Source: Sphingomonas sp. M1-B02 (GTDB lineage: Bacteria > Pseudomonadota > Alphaproteobacteria > Sphingomonadales > Sphingomonadaceae). From it: a DNA stretch of 64,000 bases. Within the stretch, counting starts at the first letter, position 1. Every line of letters starts with the position of its first letter. The notes under the pieces are model-generated. The model had not been told where the DNA came from. It saw only the letters and a program-made list of their open reading frames with translations, and did not search any database. The DNA lies in assembly GCF_026167525.1 (NCBI RefSeq), contig NZ_CP110679.1, positions 1,909,501 to 1,973,500 on the forward strand, read 5' to 3'. Shown piece by piece: positions 8,047 to 17,451 of this stretch. The position numbers and the translations under genes were made by a program.

Positions 8047-9600
8047 ATGCTTCGCACCCTGTTGCCGTTGCTGTTGCTGCTGACCCCGGCCACTGCCCGT
8101 GCCGACTGGCATGAGGCCAGCACCCGGCATTTTACGGTCTATTCGGACCAGCGGCCCGAAGGCATTCGCGAATTCGTCGCCAATCTCGAAAAATTCGATC
8201 GCGTGATGCGCCAGCTCTACCGGTGGCAGGATCCCGAGCAGGCGCGCCCCAATCGGCTGACCGTTTACGTCCTCGACGATCGCGACGACGTGTCGAAGCT
8301 GGCCGGCAGCAGCTTCGTCGCGGGCTTCTACAAGGCGCGTGCGGGCGGATCGATGGCCGTGGTCCCCCGCTTTTCGGGCAACGGCAGCAAGACTGCGCTC
8401 GATGAGCAGCAGATACTCCTCCACGAATATACGCACCACATGATGCTCAGCGCGTTTCCCAATGCGATCATCCCGGCCTGGTATGTCGAGGGATTCGCCG
8501 AGCTTCACGCCACAGCCGAGTTCGACAAGGCCGGCGTCATCGTCGGCGGGCCGCCGCAATATCGCGCGCGCACGCTGATGAACGTGCGCAACGCATTGCC
8601 CGCCCAGCAATTGCTGATGGCCGACACGATCCGGCTCAGCGACAGCCAGCGCGCCGCTCTTTATGGCCGCGGCTGGCTGCTGTCGCATTATCTGCTGGTC
8701 GCCAAGCAGCGCCAGGGCCAGCTGGGTGACTATCTGCGCGCGATCAACGCAGGCAAGCCCGCGAGCGAGGCGACCGCGTCCTTCGGCGATCTGCGCGCGC
8801 TCGATCGCGACCTCGATCGCTACAAGTCGGGCAAGATCATGCGCCATGTGGTTCCTCTCGAAGGCGCCGCGCCGGAGATCGTCCTGCGCAAGCTCACCCC
8901 GGGCGAGGCAGCCACGATGGAGGTGCGCATTCGGTCCAGGCGCGGGGTCAATGCCAAAACCGCCGCCGGCGTCTATGCCGAGGCGCGCAAGGCCGCCGCG
9001 CCCTATCCCGACGATCCGGGCGCGCAGGTCGTACTGGCCGAAGCTGCCTTCGATGCGCGCGATTTCGCCGCCGCCGAGACCGCGGCCGACCGTGCCATTG
9101 CCGCGGATCCCAAATCGACCGAGGCCTATGTCCATAAAGCGAAGGCGCGTCTCGCCGCAGCACTTGTCGCCCGCGACCGCAGCAAGGAGACCGCTGCGGC
9201 GATTCGCCGGATCATCGTCGCGGGCAACAAGCTTGAGCGCGACCATCCCGAATTGCTGATCCTCTATTTCCGCACCTTCACCGATTTCGGCCAGCCGCCG
9301 ACCGAGATCGCCAAGGACGGGCTGGCGCGCGCGCACGATCTTGCGCCGCAGGATCGGATGCTGCGCTTCAACGCGGCGCGCATGTATCTGCGCGACGGCA
9401 ACAAGGAGAAGGCCCGCGCACTGCTGGCACCGCTCGCCTACAGCCCCCACGCCCGCGGCCTGGCCCAGCGCGCGACACGGCTGATCGCCCAGATCGACGC
9501 AAGCGATGTCGAGGGCGCGCTCAAGGCGCTCGACGGGCAACCGTCCGAGGAGCCCGAAGCCGACGGCGAGCCGACCGGCAATCCGTCCCCCGCGTCTTGA
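8047..9600 (+). CDS. exported HEYTH metallopeptidase-like protein with C-terminal TPRs
   Basis: A 517-residue protein from the ATG at 8047, which follows GGGAGG with good spacing and starts directly with a signal peptide (LRTLLPLLLLLTPATARA); an earlier in-frame GTG at 8026 is less likely. Residues 126-130 read HEYTH, an HExxH zinc motif, with E148 of VEGFAEL about 18 residues downstream as a possible third ligand (gluzincin-like, as in DUF1570 proteins). The C-terminal half has TPR-like helices (VVLAEAAFDARDFAAAETAA; AYVHKAKARLAAALVARD). The substrate is unknown. It is followed 52 bp later by a second exported protease-like gene. Confidence 0.75.
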   Translation: MLRTLLPLLLLLTPATARADWHEASTRHFTVYSDQRPEGIREFVANLEKFDRVMRQLYRWQDPEQARPNRLTVYVLDDRDDVSKLAGSSFVAGFYKARAGGSMAVVPRFSGNGSKTALDEQQILLHEYTHHMMLSAFPNAIIPAWYVEGFAELHATAEFDKAGVIVGGPPQYRARTLMNVRNALPAQQLLMADTIRLSDSQRAALYGRGWLLSHYLLVAKQRQGQLGDYLRAINAGKPASEATASFGDLRALDRDLDRYKSGKIMRHVVPLEGAAPEIVLRKLTPGEAATMEVRIRSRRGVNAKTAAGVYAEARKAAAPYPDDPGAQVVLAEAAFDARDFAAAETAADRAIAADPKSTEAYVHKAKARLAAALVARDRSKETAAAIRRIIVAGNKLERDHPELLILYFRTFTDFGQPPTEIAKDGLARAHDLAPQDRMLRFNAARMYLRDGNKEKARALLAPLAYSPHARGLAQRATRLIAQIDASDVEGALKALDGQPSEEPEADGEPTGNPSPAS

Positions 9601-9652
9601 ACCGCAGGGGCTTTTGCCCGAAAGCTGCCGCGATTCCTGGGGGTCGAATTCG

Positions 9653-11206
9653 ATGATGCGTCGGTTGCTGCTGTTGGTCGCCTTGCTGCTCGCTTGGACC
9701 GCTCCCGCACGCGCCGACGACATCTCCGCCGCGGGCCGGGGCGTGGTGCGGATCGTCACGATCGCAGTGGTGGACGACGAAGTGGTCGGCTTCGGCCACG
9801 GCAGCGGCTTCGCGGTCGCGCCCAATCGCATCGTCACCAACGCGCATGTCGTCGAGCTGGCCGATCGCTATCCCGACAATGTCGTGATCGGCGTGGTGCC
9901 GTCCGAAGGCGACAAGTCGTTCCGCGGCCGGCTGGTCGCGATCGACAAGGATCGCGACCTGGCACTGATCGAATTCCCCGGCGCGCGGCTCGCCCCGCTC
10001 ACGCTCTTTACGGGCGCTCCGGCCGAGGGGGAGACGCTGATCGCCTTGGGTTATCCCGGCAATGTCGATCTCGCTACCGCGCGCTCGGCGGCGGATTTCA
10101 TCACGCCGCAATCGCCGGTACGCTCGCAGGGCGGTTTCGCCGGCGGCCGCCTGCTCCAGGGCACCAGCGTGCTGCTTCATACGGCAAGCATCGCCCGCGG
10201 CAATTCGGGTGGCCCGCTGCTCGATCGCTGCGGCCGGGTGCTCGGCGTCAATTCGGCGATCACCCGCGGCGACGAGGGCGATGCGAGCTTCGCCTTCGCG
10301 ATCGCCGGCAAGGAGGTCGCCGATTTCCTGCGCGAGGCCAAGCAGCCGATCGCGTCGGTCGCGGTACCCTGCACCAGCGTCGAAGAGGCGATGGCGGCCG
10401 AACGCAACGCCGACGAGAAGGCGCGGCTCGAGGCAGAGCAGACCGCGCGCGCCGCCGCCGCCCAGTCGGCCAGCGAGCGCGAAGAAGCGCTCGCTCTGGC
10501 ACGCGCCCGCAACAGCGCGACGCGCGAGAATTTCATGGCCGGGGCGGCGGTGATGCTGGTCCTGGGCGCGCTCGCGCTGGGCGGCGCCGGGCTGCTATTG
10601 TCGCGCGACCGGAGACGCGAAGCGATCGGCGTGGCGGTCGGCGGCGGTGTGTTGATGGCGGGCGCGGTGGCGCTGTTCCTGAGCCGGCCGGGCTTCGATG
10701 AATCTGCGATCGCCGCGGTGCCCAAGACCAAAGCCGCCGTCGGCCCCAGCGAAAGCGAGCGCGGCCGGATGGTGTGCACCCTGATCCCCGAGCGCAGCCG
10801 CGTTACCGTGACGGCGATCGACAAGGTCGATCTCGATCTGGGCGCCGACGGCTGCATCAACGGCCGCACCCAATATGCCGAAGCGGGAACACATTGGCAG
10901 CGCATCCTGGTGCCCGAGCAGGAACAGTCGGTCTCGGTGCTCGATTACGATCCGGCGACGCGCATCTACACCAACACCCGCTATCTGCTCTCCGCCGAAC
11001 AGATGACGAAGGCGCGCCAGCTCCGCGCCGGGGTTCCGCTCAAGAGCTGTTCGGCCGATCAGGCCGCACGCGCCGCGCTCGCCACCCAGCAACAGGCGCT
11101 GCGCGCCGCGCTGCCGCCGGTGTATAACGAGAAGCTGACCTATCGCTGCAGCCCTGCGCTGACCGGGCCGCCGGCGGTGGCTCCGACAGGGGCGTCCACC
11201 CCGTAG
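9653..11206 (+). CDS. exported trypsin-like serine protease with membrane anchor
   Basis: A 517-residue protein starting MMRRLLLLVALLLAWTAPARA, a signal peptide. The chymotrypsin/HtrA-like domain has a full triad: H65 (TNAHVV), D102 (KDRDLALIEF) and S185 (RGNSGGPLL). No PDZ domain follows. Instead there is an Ala/Glu-rich coiled-coil-like segment (about 240-290), then two hydrophobic helices (AGAAVMLVLGALALGGAGLL; IGVAVGGGVLMAGAVALFL) and a C-terminal domain of about 170 residues I do not recognise, containing paired cysteines. It may be an envelope quality-control protease. Co-transcription with the upstream metallopeptidase-like gene is inferred. Confidence 0.8.
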   Translation: MMRRLLLLVALLLAWTAPARADDISAAGRGVVRIVTIAVVDDEVVGFGHGSGFAVAPNRIVTNAHVVELADRYPDNVVIGVVPSEGDKSFRGRLVAIDKDRDLALIEFPGARLAPLTLFTGAPAEGETLIALGYPGNVDLATARSAADFITPQSPVRSQGGFAGGRLLQGTSVLLHTASIARGNSGGPLLDRCGRVLGVNSAITRGDEGDASFAFAIAGKEVADFLREAKQPIASVAVPCTSVEEAMAAERNADEKARLEAEQTARAAAAQSASEREEALALARARNSATRENFMAGAAVMLVLGALALGGAGLLLSRDRRREAIGVAVGGGVLMAGAVALFLSRPGFDESAIAAVPKTKAAVGPSESERGRMVCTLIPERSRVTVTAIDKVDLDLGADGCINGRTQYAEAGTHWQRILVPEQEQSVSVLDYDPATRIYTNTRYLLSAEQMTKARQLRAGVPLKSCSADQAARAALATQQQALRAALPPVYNEKLTYRCSPALTGPPAVAPTGASTP

Positions 11207-11277
11207 AGCCCGTCCGCGCAGCGGCCCGAACCGCCTGAAGCGCGGCGCGCGTGCTACCCAAAAACCCGAGGTTCATG

Positions 11278-12129
11278 ATGTCCGATCGCCTGAAGGTCCT
11301 GCTCCAATATCTGTTGCCGAAGCAGGTACTGACGAGCTTCGCCGGCCGTGTCGCGCGCGCGCGCGGCGGCGCCATGACGACCCGGCTCATCCGCTGGTTC
11401 GTGGCCAGATACGGCGTCGATATGCGCGAAGCCGCCGAACCCGACATCGCCGCCTATGCAAGCTTCAACGACTTTTTCACGCGGCCCCTGAAGCATGGCG
11501 CGCGCCCGCTGGCGTCAGCCGACTTCGTCTGTCCGGTGGACGGCGCGATCAGCCAGTTCGGCGCGATCGACGACCATCACATCCTGCAGGCGAAGGACCA
11601 TCGCTTCACGACGACGGAGCTGATCGGCGGCGATGCCGCGCTGGCGGCCGAGTTCCGACATGGCAGCTTCGCCAATCTGTATCTGTCGCCCAGGGACTAT
11701 CACCGGCTGCACATGCCCTGCGACGGCCGCTTGACCCGGATGATCTATGTCCCCGGCGCCTTGTTCTCGGTAAATCCGGTGACTGCGCGCGGCGTGCCGA
11801 ACCTGTTCGCGCGCAACGAACGAGTGGCGTGCGTCTTCGACTCGCCCGAACATGGCCCCTTCGTGCTGGTGCTGGTGGGCGCGACGATCGTCGGCAGCAT
11901 CGCAACCGCATGGCATGGCGTGGTCAATCCGAAGCGGACCGGCGCGCTTTGCGAATGGCGCTATGCCGATCAGGCCGTCGTCCTGAAAAAGGGCGAGGAG
12001 ATGGGTCGCTTCCTGCTCGGCTCGACGATCGTGATGCTTTTCCGGCCCGGTGCCATCAGGTTCAACCAGGACTGGGCCCCCGAACGGGCGGTGCGCCTTG
12101 GCGAAAGAATGGGCGATCGCCCACACTAA
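11278..12129 (+). CDS. psd: phosphatidylserine decarboxylase proenzyme
   Basis: Pyruvoyl-dependent enzyme making phosphatidylethanolamine from phosphatidylserine at the inner membrane. From the ATG at 11278 it has 283 residues, the enterobacterial-type length. It shows the N-terminal LKVLLQYLLPKQ, the FFTRPLK motif, the catalytic D88 (PVDGA) and H142/H145 (YHRLHMP) and the LGST self-cleavage motif at 247-250, where S249 becomes the pyruvoyl group. The alternative ATG at 11275 would add one Met; a GTG at 11251 is further upstream. It is convergent with rsgA. Confidence 0.94.
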   Translation: MSDRLKVLLQYLLPKQVLTSFAGRVARARGGAMTTRLIRWFVARYGVDMREAAEPDIAAYASFNDFFTRPLKHGARPLASADFVCPVDGAISQFGAIDDHHILQAKDHRFTTTELIGGDAALAAEFRHGSFANLYLSPRDYHRLHMPCDGRLTRMIYVPGALFSVNPVTARGVPNLFARNERVACVFDSPEHGPFVLVLVGATIVGSIATAWHGVVNPKRTGALCEWRYADQAVVLKKGEEMGRFLLGSTIVMLFRPGAIRFNQDWAPERAVRLGERMGDRPH

Positions 12130-12144
12130 GTCTTCTGCGAGATA

Positions 12145-13149
12145 TCAGCGCCGGGAACGCGGATATCTTGCAGGGCGTGCGGTGTTCCCGCCATTCTCGT
12201 CTGCAAGCTTTTGCCAACGGTCGAACCGTTCGAGCGTGAGGGCGCCTTCGGCGATCGCCGCCCGCACGCCGCAGCCGGGCTCGCCGCCATGCCCGCAATT
12301 CGAAAAGCGGCACTGCTGCGCGGCCAGGACGAAATCGTCGAACACTTCCGAAACGCCCGCGGCCGCTTCGGTGAGCTGCAGCTCGCGCATGCCCGGCGTG
12401 TCGAGCAGCCACCCGCCCCAGGCGAGCCGGTGCATCGCCCGGACGGTCGTGGTGTGACGACCGGTGTCGTCGGCAGCGCGGATCGGCTGGGTGGCGATGT
12501 CGTTCGACCCCCGCAGGCTGTTGACGAGCGTCGACTTGCCGACCCCCGACGATCCGAGCAACGCCACGGTCTGCCCCTGCCCGCACCAAGCGGCGAGGTG
12601 CGCTACGCTGGCGGGATCGCGCCCGTTGACGGCCTCGACGCACAGCCCGGGCTCGATCGCGCGCGCCGCCTCGGCAAACTGCTCCGGGGTTTCGGTCAGA
12701 TCGGTCTTGGTCAGGACGACGACCGGCGCCACGCCGACCTCGCGCGCGAGCACCAGATAGCGTTCGAGCCGGGCGACGCTGAAATCCTGGTTGCACGATG
12801 CGACGATGAACAGCGTGTCGATGTTGGCGGCGATCATCTGCTGCTTGCGCGGATCCCCGGGTGCGCGACGGGTGAACAGGTTGAGGCGATCGAGGACGCG
12901 CGTGACCAGTCCGGACTCGCGGTCGATCAGCAGCCAGTCGCCGACGGTCGGGTGATCGTCCCCCGGCCGCGCGCCCAGGATATAGGGGGAGACGAAATGC
13001 TGGGACCCGACGCCCTGGACGGCGATCTTGCCGCGATGGACCGCCATCACCCGCACCGGATGGCAGCGATCGGCCTCCTCGACCGACAGCTGCGCGCTGA
13101 AATGATCACGCCAGCCCAGTTCGGCCAATGTCTCTTCGGTCGATATCAT
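12145..13149 (-). CDS. rsgA: ribosome small subunit-dependent GTPase RsgA
   Basis: Circularly permuted GTPase assisting late 30S maturation. About 334 residues from the ATG at 13149; an in-frame ATG at 13167 would add six residues and neither has a strong ribosome-binding site. An N-terminal OB-fold (about 35-110) is followed by G4 LTKTD, then G1 GSSGVGKST, switch GRHTTT and G3 LLDTPGMRE in permuted order. The C-terminal zinc knuckle is present as CRFSNCGHGGEPGC. G4 reads TKTD rather than NKxD, a common variant. The start is divergent from a small hypothetical gene at 13201. Confidence 0.95.
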   Translation of the reverse strand: MISTEETLAELGWRDHFSAQLSVEEADRCHPVRVMAVHRGKIAVQGVGSQHFVSPYILGARPGDDHPTVGDWLLIDRESGLVTRVLDRLNLFTRRAPGDPRKQQMIAANIDTLFIVASCNQDFSVARLERYLVLAREVGVAPVVVLTKTDLTETPEQFAEAARAIEPGLCVEAVNGRDPASVAHLAAWCGQGQTVALLGSSGVGKSTLVNSLRGSNDIATQPIRAADDTGRHTTTVRAMHRLAWGGWLLDTPGMRELQLTEAAAGVSEVFDDFVLAAQQCRFSNCGHGGEPGCGVRAAIAEGALTLERFDRWQKLADENGGNTARPARYPRSRR

Positions 13150-13200
13150 GGCTTCATTGTACCGCATTTTCTGGGCAATGGTCGGATTTTGGAGAATGTG

Positions 13201-13560
13201 ATGGGCGATTCCACAGGGACGTGGGACGGGCAACTGGTTCGGCAATGGCTCGAGCGCCGGCTCGGGGCCGCAAGGCTGGATCAGGCGGCGGCGGACAGAC
13301 GCGGATATGAGGCGCAGGACGACTATGACAAGGCAGCTGCCGAGGAATGGGCCTGCCGCGCGCTGACCCTTGGGGCGTTCGCCGATGAGCAGGACGCGTT
13401 CGCCAAGCGCCTGAAGCAGCTGATCGGGGAGCCAGCCTATCAGGCCACGGGCATCTATGACGACGCGCGGTTCGAGCGCCATGTCCGCAGCCATCTCAGG
13501 AAGGTGGCCAAGATGACCAAGGAGAATGTTGGCTTCGAGAAGACGTTGCGATTTCAGTGA
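13201..13560 (+). CDS. hypothetical protein (119 aa)
   Basis: A 119-residue hydrophilic protein preceded by a clear GGAG site six bases before the ATG at 13201. It begins GDSTGTWDGQLVRQWLERRL and ends KVAKMTKENVGFEKTLRFQ, with a predicted all-helical, charged composition and no signal or membrane segment. I do not recognise a family. It is divergent from rsgA (51 bp between starts). A longer frame reading through rsgA antisense is rejected because of the well-placed internal start. Confidence 0.6.
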   Translation: MGDSTGTWDGQLVRQWLERRLGAARLDQAAADRRGYEAQDDYDKAAAEEWACRALTLGAFADEQDAFAKRLKQLIGEPAYQATGIYDDARFERHVRSHLRKVAKMTKENVGFEKTLRFQ

Positions 13561-13663
13561 TTTGCCAGTCGCGCCCGCTATCCCTTCCATATTCGGGAAA
13601 AGCGGACCGCGCGGCTCGGTTGCCCTATGACGCATCGACCAGGCCGCCATGCAAGGCTGCGGG

Positions 13664-14452
13664 CTACAACGTTGCGGCGCGTCCATAGCGTGCCCGGGTA
13701 GAGGCGATGCTGCGACGGGCGAGCTCGATCGCATCCTCCTCGGTCGTGAAGAGCAAGTGATCGATGACCGACGCGAGGTGCGCACGCATCGCCGCACGCG
13801 CCCCCGCAGGATCGCGGGCGCGCAGCGCGTCCACCACTACACTATGCTCCGCCACGACGGGCTGGATGTTTGCCGTCCGCGCCTTGGCTAGCAGCAATGC
13901 ACAGTCTGGCGAGGTGGAGCGCAGCCGCCACATCTGGGCGATCTGGCTGTGAATCACAGCGTTGCGCGTCGCGGTCGCGATCAGCAGGTGAAAGGCCTGG
14001 TCGGCATCGGTGGTCACCCCCGGCAACCGATTTTCGTCGGCCATCTGCTCCACCAGCCGGTCCAGCTCGTCGAGTTCGTCGTCGCGGATATGCACGGCCG
14101 CAAGCGCCGCCGCCTCGCCTTCGACCAGCAAGCGCGCTTCCATCAACTCGAACGCGGTGACGGTGAAATCCGGACGATCCCGTGCCCCCGGCAATGCACG
14201 CACATAGGCGCCCGAGCCGAGCCGAACCTCGATCAGGCCCTGGACCTCGAGCGCGATCATCGCTTCGCGCACCGCTGGACGGCTGACTCCATGTTGGATC
14301 GAAAGTTCGCGCTCGGCGGGGAGTCTGTCGCCCACCGCATAGCGGCCGCCCGCCAGATCCTCGAACAAGTGCCGCGCGAGTTTCTGATACAGGCGCTCGG
14401 CGCCGCCGGCCGGCACTGCGCCCCGGGGTTTTTCGGCAGCGATCAAGATCAT
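13664..14452 (-). CDS. GntR family (FadR/FCD subfamily) transcriptional regulator
   Basis: About 262 residues from the ATG at 14452 (an upstream GTG/ATG-type start at 14476 is possible). The N-terminal winged helix reads YQKLARHLFEDLAGG, GDRLPAERELS and VSRPAVREAMIALEVQGLIE. The C-terminal FCD ligand domain has the metal-binding pattern D/H-x(n)-H (DADQAFHLLIATAT; VAEHSVVVDALR). FCD regulators usually respond to sugar acids or related carboxylates. It lies downstream of, and in the same direction as, the GH2 glycosidase and TonB receptor genes, so it probably controls that locus and itself. Confidence 0.9.
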   Translation of the reverse strand: MILIAAEKPRGAVPAGGAERLYQKLARHLFEDLAGGRYAVGDRLPAERELSIQHGVSRPAVREAMIALEVQGLIEVRLGSGAYVRALPGARDRPDFTVTAFELMEARLLVEGEAAALAAVHIRDDELDELDRLVEQMADENRLPGVTTDADQAFHLLIATATRNAVIHSQIAQMWRLRSTSPDCALLLAKARTANIQPVVAEHSVVVDALRARDPAGARAAMRAHLASVIDHLLFTTEEDAIELARRSIASTRARYGRAATL

Positions 14453-14464
14453 CCCCTTCAAGAC

Positions 14465-14477
14465 AGGTCTTACCAAT
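14465..14477 (-). promoter_or_regulatory. candidate GntR/FadR-type operator
   Basis: Read on the minus strand this is ATTGGTAAGACCT, matching the FadR-family half-site arrangement TGGT-N3-ACC(A). It lies 13 bp upstream of the preferred regulator start at 14452 (and would overlap the alternative start), suggesting autoregulation. A related TTGGTAAGGCC occurs at 19781-19791, upstream of the TonB receptor. No binding data; consensus match is by eye. Confidence 0.4.
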
Positions 14478-14586
14478 CAGGCGAATCGGCAGCAAGAGTC
14501 CCCGCGCATGCACACGCCCGGCGCAGGCGGATCGCGTGAGACGCGAAGCGCCGGACGCGCGCCGACAGGGCCGGCGCGGTCGTCTC

Positions 14587-17298
14587 CTAGCGGCGAGCGC
14601 CGCCCTTATCCGGCACCACGGCGATCGCCGACACCAGCGACGGCCCGCCGACGCCGGTGAAGCGGAGCGATAGCTTGCCGCTCGTCACGCGCACCGGGAA
14701 CGTGCGTGTGACTGCAATCATCGGGCCGCCGGCCGCCTGCGCCGGATTGAACTTCGAGACCATATTGACGCCATTTGCGGCGACGTCGAAGGTCCGCGTC
14801 GCTGCCTTAGCCGGATCGGGCTCGAACATGTGCAGCGTCACCATCCAGCGCCCGTCGGGCAGCGGCAGCTCATAGACGAAATCTCCCTCGCGATAGGATC
14901 CGTAGAGCTCGGCGTCGCCGGTCCCCTTCACTTCGCTCGGCGCCGGCTTCCCGCGCGCGCCCATGCGCATTTCGGGAACGGCGCCGCCGACGAAGAAGCT
15001 ATCCGATCCGAACCGCACACCAGCAGCGGACGTGAGCCCCGTCAGGCTTCCGGCACGAATATGCAGCCCGGCGGACGCGTCGGGCGCAGTCCAGCGGATC
15101 GTGTCCGATAGGGGCTTGCCGGCGACGGTGGCCGTCGCTGTCACGGCATTCTCCCCTGCCTTCAGCGCAACGCCGGGCCAGACGCAGATACGGTCGGGGC
15201 AGGAAACCGTGCCGATCTGCGCGCCGTTGACCGTCAGGCTGACGGCATCGGCGTTGCTGTAGGCGCGCACCTCAGCGACCGGATAGGCGCGGTCGACATA
15301 GCGGCGGCCGGTCAGATGGAGCACCGGCTCGGTGGACCAATTGGCCTTGTAGAAATAGAAGGCGTCCTTGCGGATCTTGCGATCGTAGCTGACCAGCCCC
15401 TTGTCGTTGAGGTCGATCGCATCGCCTTCCTCGCGGCTGTTCGACGCGAAGTCGAACATGTTCCAGATCCAGGTGGCGCCCAGATAATCCTGCTGCTTCA
15501 GCGCCTTCCAGGTTTCCTCGTGGACATAGGCCTGGAACGCTTCCGGATGCGGCCTGCCATTCGCATTGACGGGCCCGCCCAGCACGTTGTCGCTATGCTG
15601 GGTCAGCGCGCCGCCCGCGCCATATTCGGTCAGCATGATCGAACGGTTCGGATATTTGGCATGCAGCGCGCCTAGAGCGGCCGCGGCATCGCCGGATTTC
15701 CCGTAATACCAACCGAAATAACGATTGAGGCCGATCACGTCGGTTACATCGTTCAGAACTTCCGCACCCGGGCGCGAGAGCGGCGAGGGCGTGGCCTCGC
15801 AGCAATCGGCATAGGCGGTGGGGCGGCTCGGGTCTTCGCTTCGCGCCAGCGCGTTCAGCTCGACGAGCATGGCGCGCGATTGGGCGTTGGGCCCTTTGCC
15901 GCCCCTGCGCAGCGCGTTGATCGCGGCGCCGATATCGATCTCGTTGCCGACCGACCAGATCATGACCGAGGGGTGGTTATAGTTCTGGCGGATCAGCTCG
16001 ACGAGCTGGGCGCGGGCATTGGCGATCAGCGCGGCGGTCGGCGGGCCGTCGCCCAGCGACGATTGGTGCACGAACGGCAGCTCGGCCTTCACGACCATCC
16101 CTGCCTTGTCGGCTTCGTCGCTCCATGCCTGTGCATGCTGATAATGCGCGTGACGGACGGTGTTCACGCCCATCTCGGCCATGATCGCCATATCCTCGGC
16201 ATGGTCCTGCGCGCTCAGCGCCCAACCCTTGCCCTGGCGATCCTGGTGGCGCGAGGCGCCGTGTAGAGGGGTCGGCTTGCCATTCAGGATGAAGCCCTTG
16301 TCGGGATCGAAGGCGAAGGTGCGCACGCCGAGCGGCTGTTCGACCCGATCGACGACGCGGCCGCGGTCGACCAGTTCGGCGACCACCCGGTAGAGATAGG
16401 GATTCTCGCGCCCCTGCCAGAGGATCGGCCGTGCGATCGTCATCGCGCGCCGCAGCTCGAGCGTGCCGTTCGCGGTCAGGGTCGCGGGGGCCCTGTCGCT
16501 GGCGACGACTGCGCCGCTTGCGTCGAGGATCCGGCTGTTCATGGTCAGCGTGCGCCGCGCCGCCCCGGCGTTGCGCAGCCGCGCGAGCAGCGCGACGCTG
16601 GCCGAGCCTTCGGTCACCTGGGGGGTGCTGAGGTAGATGCCCGGGCCGCCATGATCGAGCGTGTCGAACTGCGCGGCATCGACGGTGAGAAGCGACACCC
16701 CGCGATAGATGCCGCCATGGACGAAGAAATCGCCGCCGAGCGGGATGACATCGGCGGTGGCGCTGCCGGGGGCAGGCTTGCTGTTGTCGGCCTTGACCAC
16801 GATCCTGTTCGCCGCGCCGGGGCGCAGCTGGTCGGTGATGTCGAAGCGGAAGGTCGAGAAGGCGCCGGCATGGCCGCCGACCCGCACCCCGTTGACCCAC
16901 ACGTCCGCGACCGCGCCGACCCCGTCGAACTGGATCACCTGACGCTGCCCCCTGGCGCGGGCCGGGGCTTTCAGCGCCAGCCGATACCAGCCGACGCCCT
17001 GCTCCATATTGCTCTGGGGCGAGCGAGTGAGCGCATATTCGCCCAGCCGGTTCCACGTGTGCGGCAGTTCGACACGCTCCCAGTCGCTATCGTCGAAGGT
17101 CGCGTCGGTCACGCCCGCCGCATCGCCGCCGAAGCGGAAGCGCCAGCCGGAGGTCAGCGACGTCACCTGACGCGGGCTTGCCGCCTCTGCGGCGGCCGTT
17201 CCCGGGAGAGTCGGACCACCCGCGACCGCACCCGAGGGAAGCATGGCCATCGCGGCGATACCGGCTGCGCCGAACAGTGCAATCCTTGAAACGCGCAT
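14587..17298 (-). CDS. exported GH2-family glycosidase with malectin-like domain
   Basis: A 903-residue protein; the ATG at 17298 is chosen because GGAG lies six bases upstream. It has a signal peptide (ALFGAAGIAAMAMLPSGAVA), an N-terminal jelly-roll sugar-binding domain (about 45-205), Ig-like domain, and TIM barrel with acid/base E453 (WSVGNEI) and nucleophile E558 (LTEYGAG). The C-terminus (about 740-900) resembles a malectin-like carbohydrate-binding domain (FEPDPAKAATRTFDV). Beta-galactosidase or beta-glucuronidase activity fits; the exact sugar is not deducible. A terminator separates it from the upstream TonB receptor gene, so it may have its own promoter. Confidence 0.88.
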   Translation of the reverse strand: MRVSRIALFGAAGIAAMAMLPSGAVAGGPTLPGTAAAEAASPRQVTSLTSGWRFRFGGDAAGVTDATFDDSDWERVELPHTWNRLGEYALTRSPQSNMEQGVGWYRLALKAPARARGQRQVIQFDGVGAVADVWVNGVRVGGHAGAFSTFRFDITDQLRPGAANRIVVKADNSKPAPGSATADVIPLGGDFFVHGGIYRGVSLLTVDAAQFDTLDHGGPGIYLSTPQVTEGSASVALLARLRNAGAARRTLTMNSRILDASGAVVASDRAPATLTANGTLELRRAMTIARPILWQGRENPYLYRVVAELVDRGRVVDRVEQPLGVRTFAFDPDKGFILNGKPTPLHGASRHQDRQGKGWALSAQDHAEDMAIMAEMGVNTVRHAHYQHAQAWSDEADKAGMVVKAELPFVHQSSLGDGPPTAALIANARAQLVELIRQNYNHPSVMIWSVGNEIDIGAAINALRRGGKGPNAQSRAMLVELNALARSEDPSRPTAYADCCEATPSPLSRPGAEVLNDVTDVIGLNRYFGWYYGKSGDAAAALGALHAKYPNRSIMLTEYGAGGALTQHSDNVLGGPVNANGRPHPEAFQAYVHEETWKALKQQDYLGATWIWNMFDFASNSREEGDAIDLNDKGLVSYDRKIRKDAFYFYKANWSTEPVLHLTGRRYVDRAYPVAEVRAYSNADAVSLTVNGAQIGTVSCPDRICVWPGVALKAGENAVTATATVAGKPLSDTIRWTAPDASAGLHIRAGSLTGLTSAAGVRFGSDSFFVGGAVPEMRMGARGKPAPSEVKGTGDAELYGSYREGDFVYELPLPDGRWMVTLHMFEPDPAKAATRTFDVAANGVNMVSKFNPAQAAGGPMIAVTRTFPVRVTSGKLSLRFTGVGGPSLVSAIAVVPDKGGARR

Positions 17299-17383
17299 CT
17301 GACTCTCCGCCATCATTGATAGGGCAAATGGGAGGGAAGTGACTGAAGTTCAGCCATAACCGTAATTGCGAACCACCCGGACA

Positions 17384-17413
17384 AAAAAGCCGGCCGGGCG
17401 CACTGCCCGGCCG
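17384..17413 (-). terminator. rho-independent terminator after the TonB receptor gene
   Basis: On the minus strand a GC-rich hairpin (GGCCGGGC pairing with GCCCGGCC) at about 17391-17413 is followed directly by a run of six Ts (17389-17384). It lies about 40 bp past the receptor stop codon and upstream of the GH2 start, as expected for termination of the receptor transcript. Confidence 0.8.
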
Positions 17414-17451
17414 TCAGGGGGAGTATCAGCGTGTCTCGGACGTCGCCCGGA

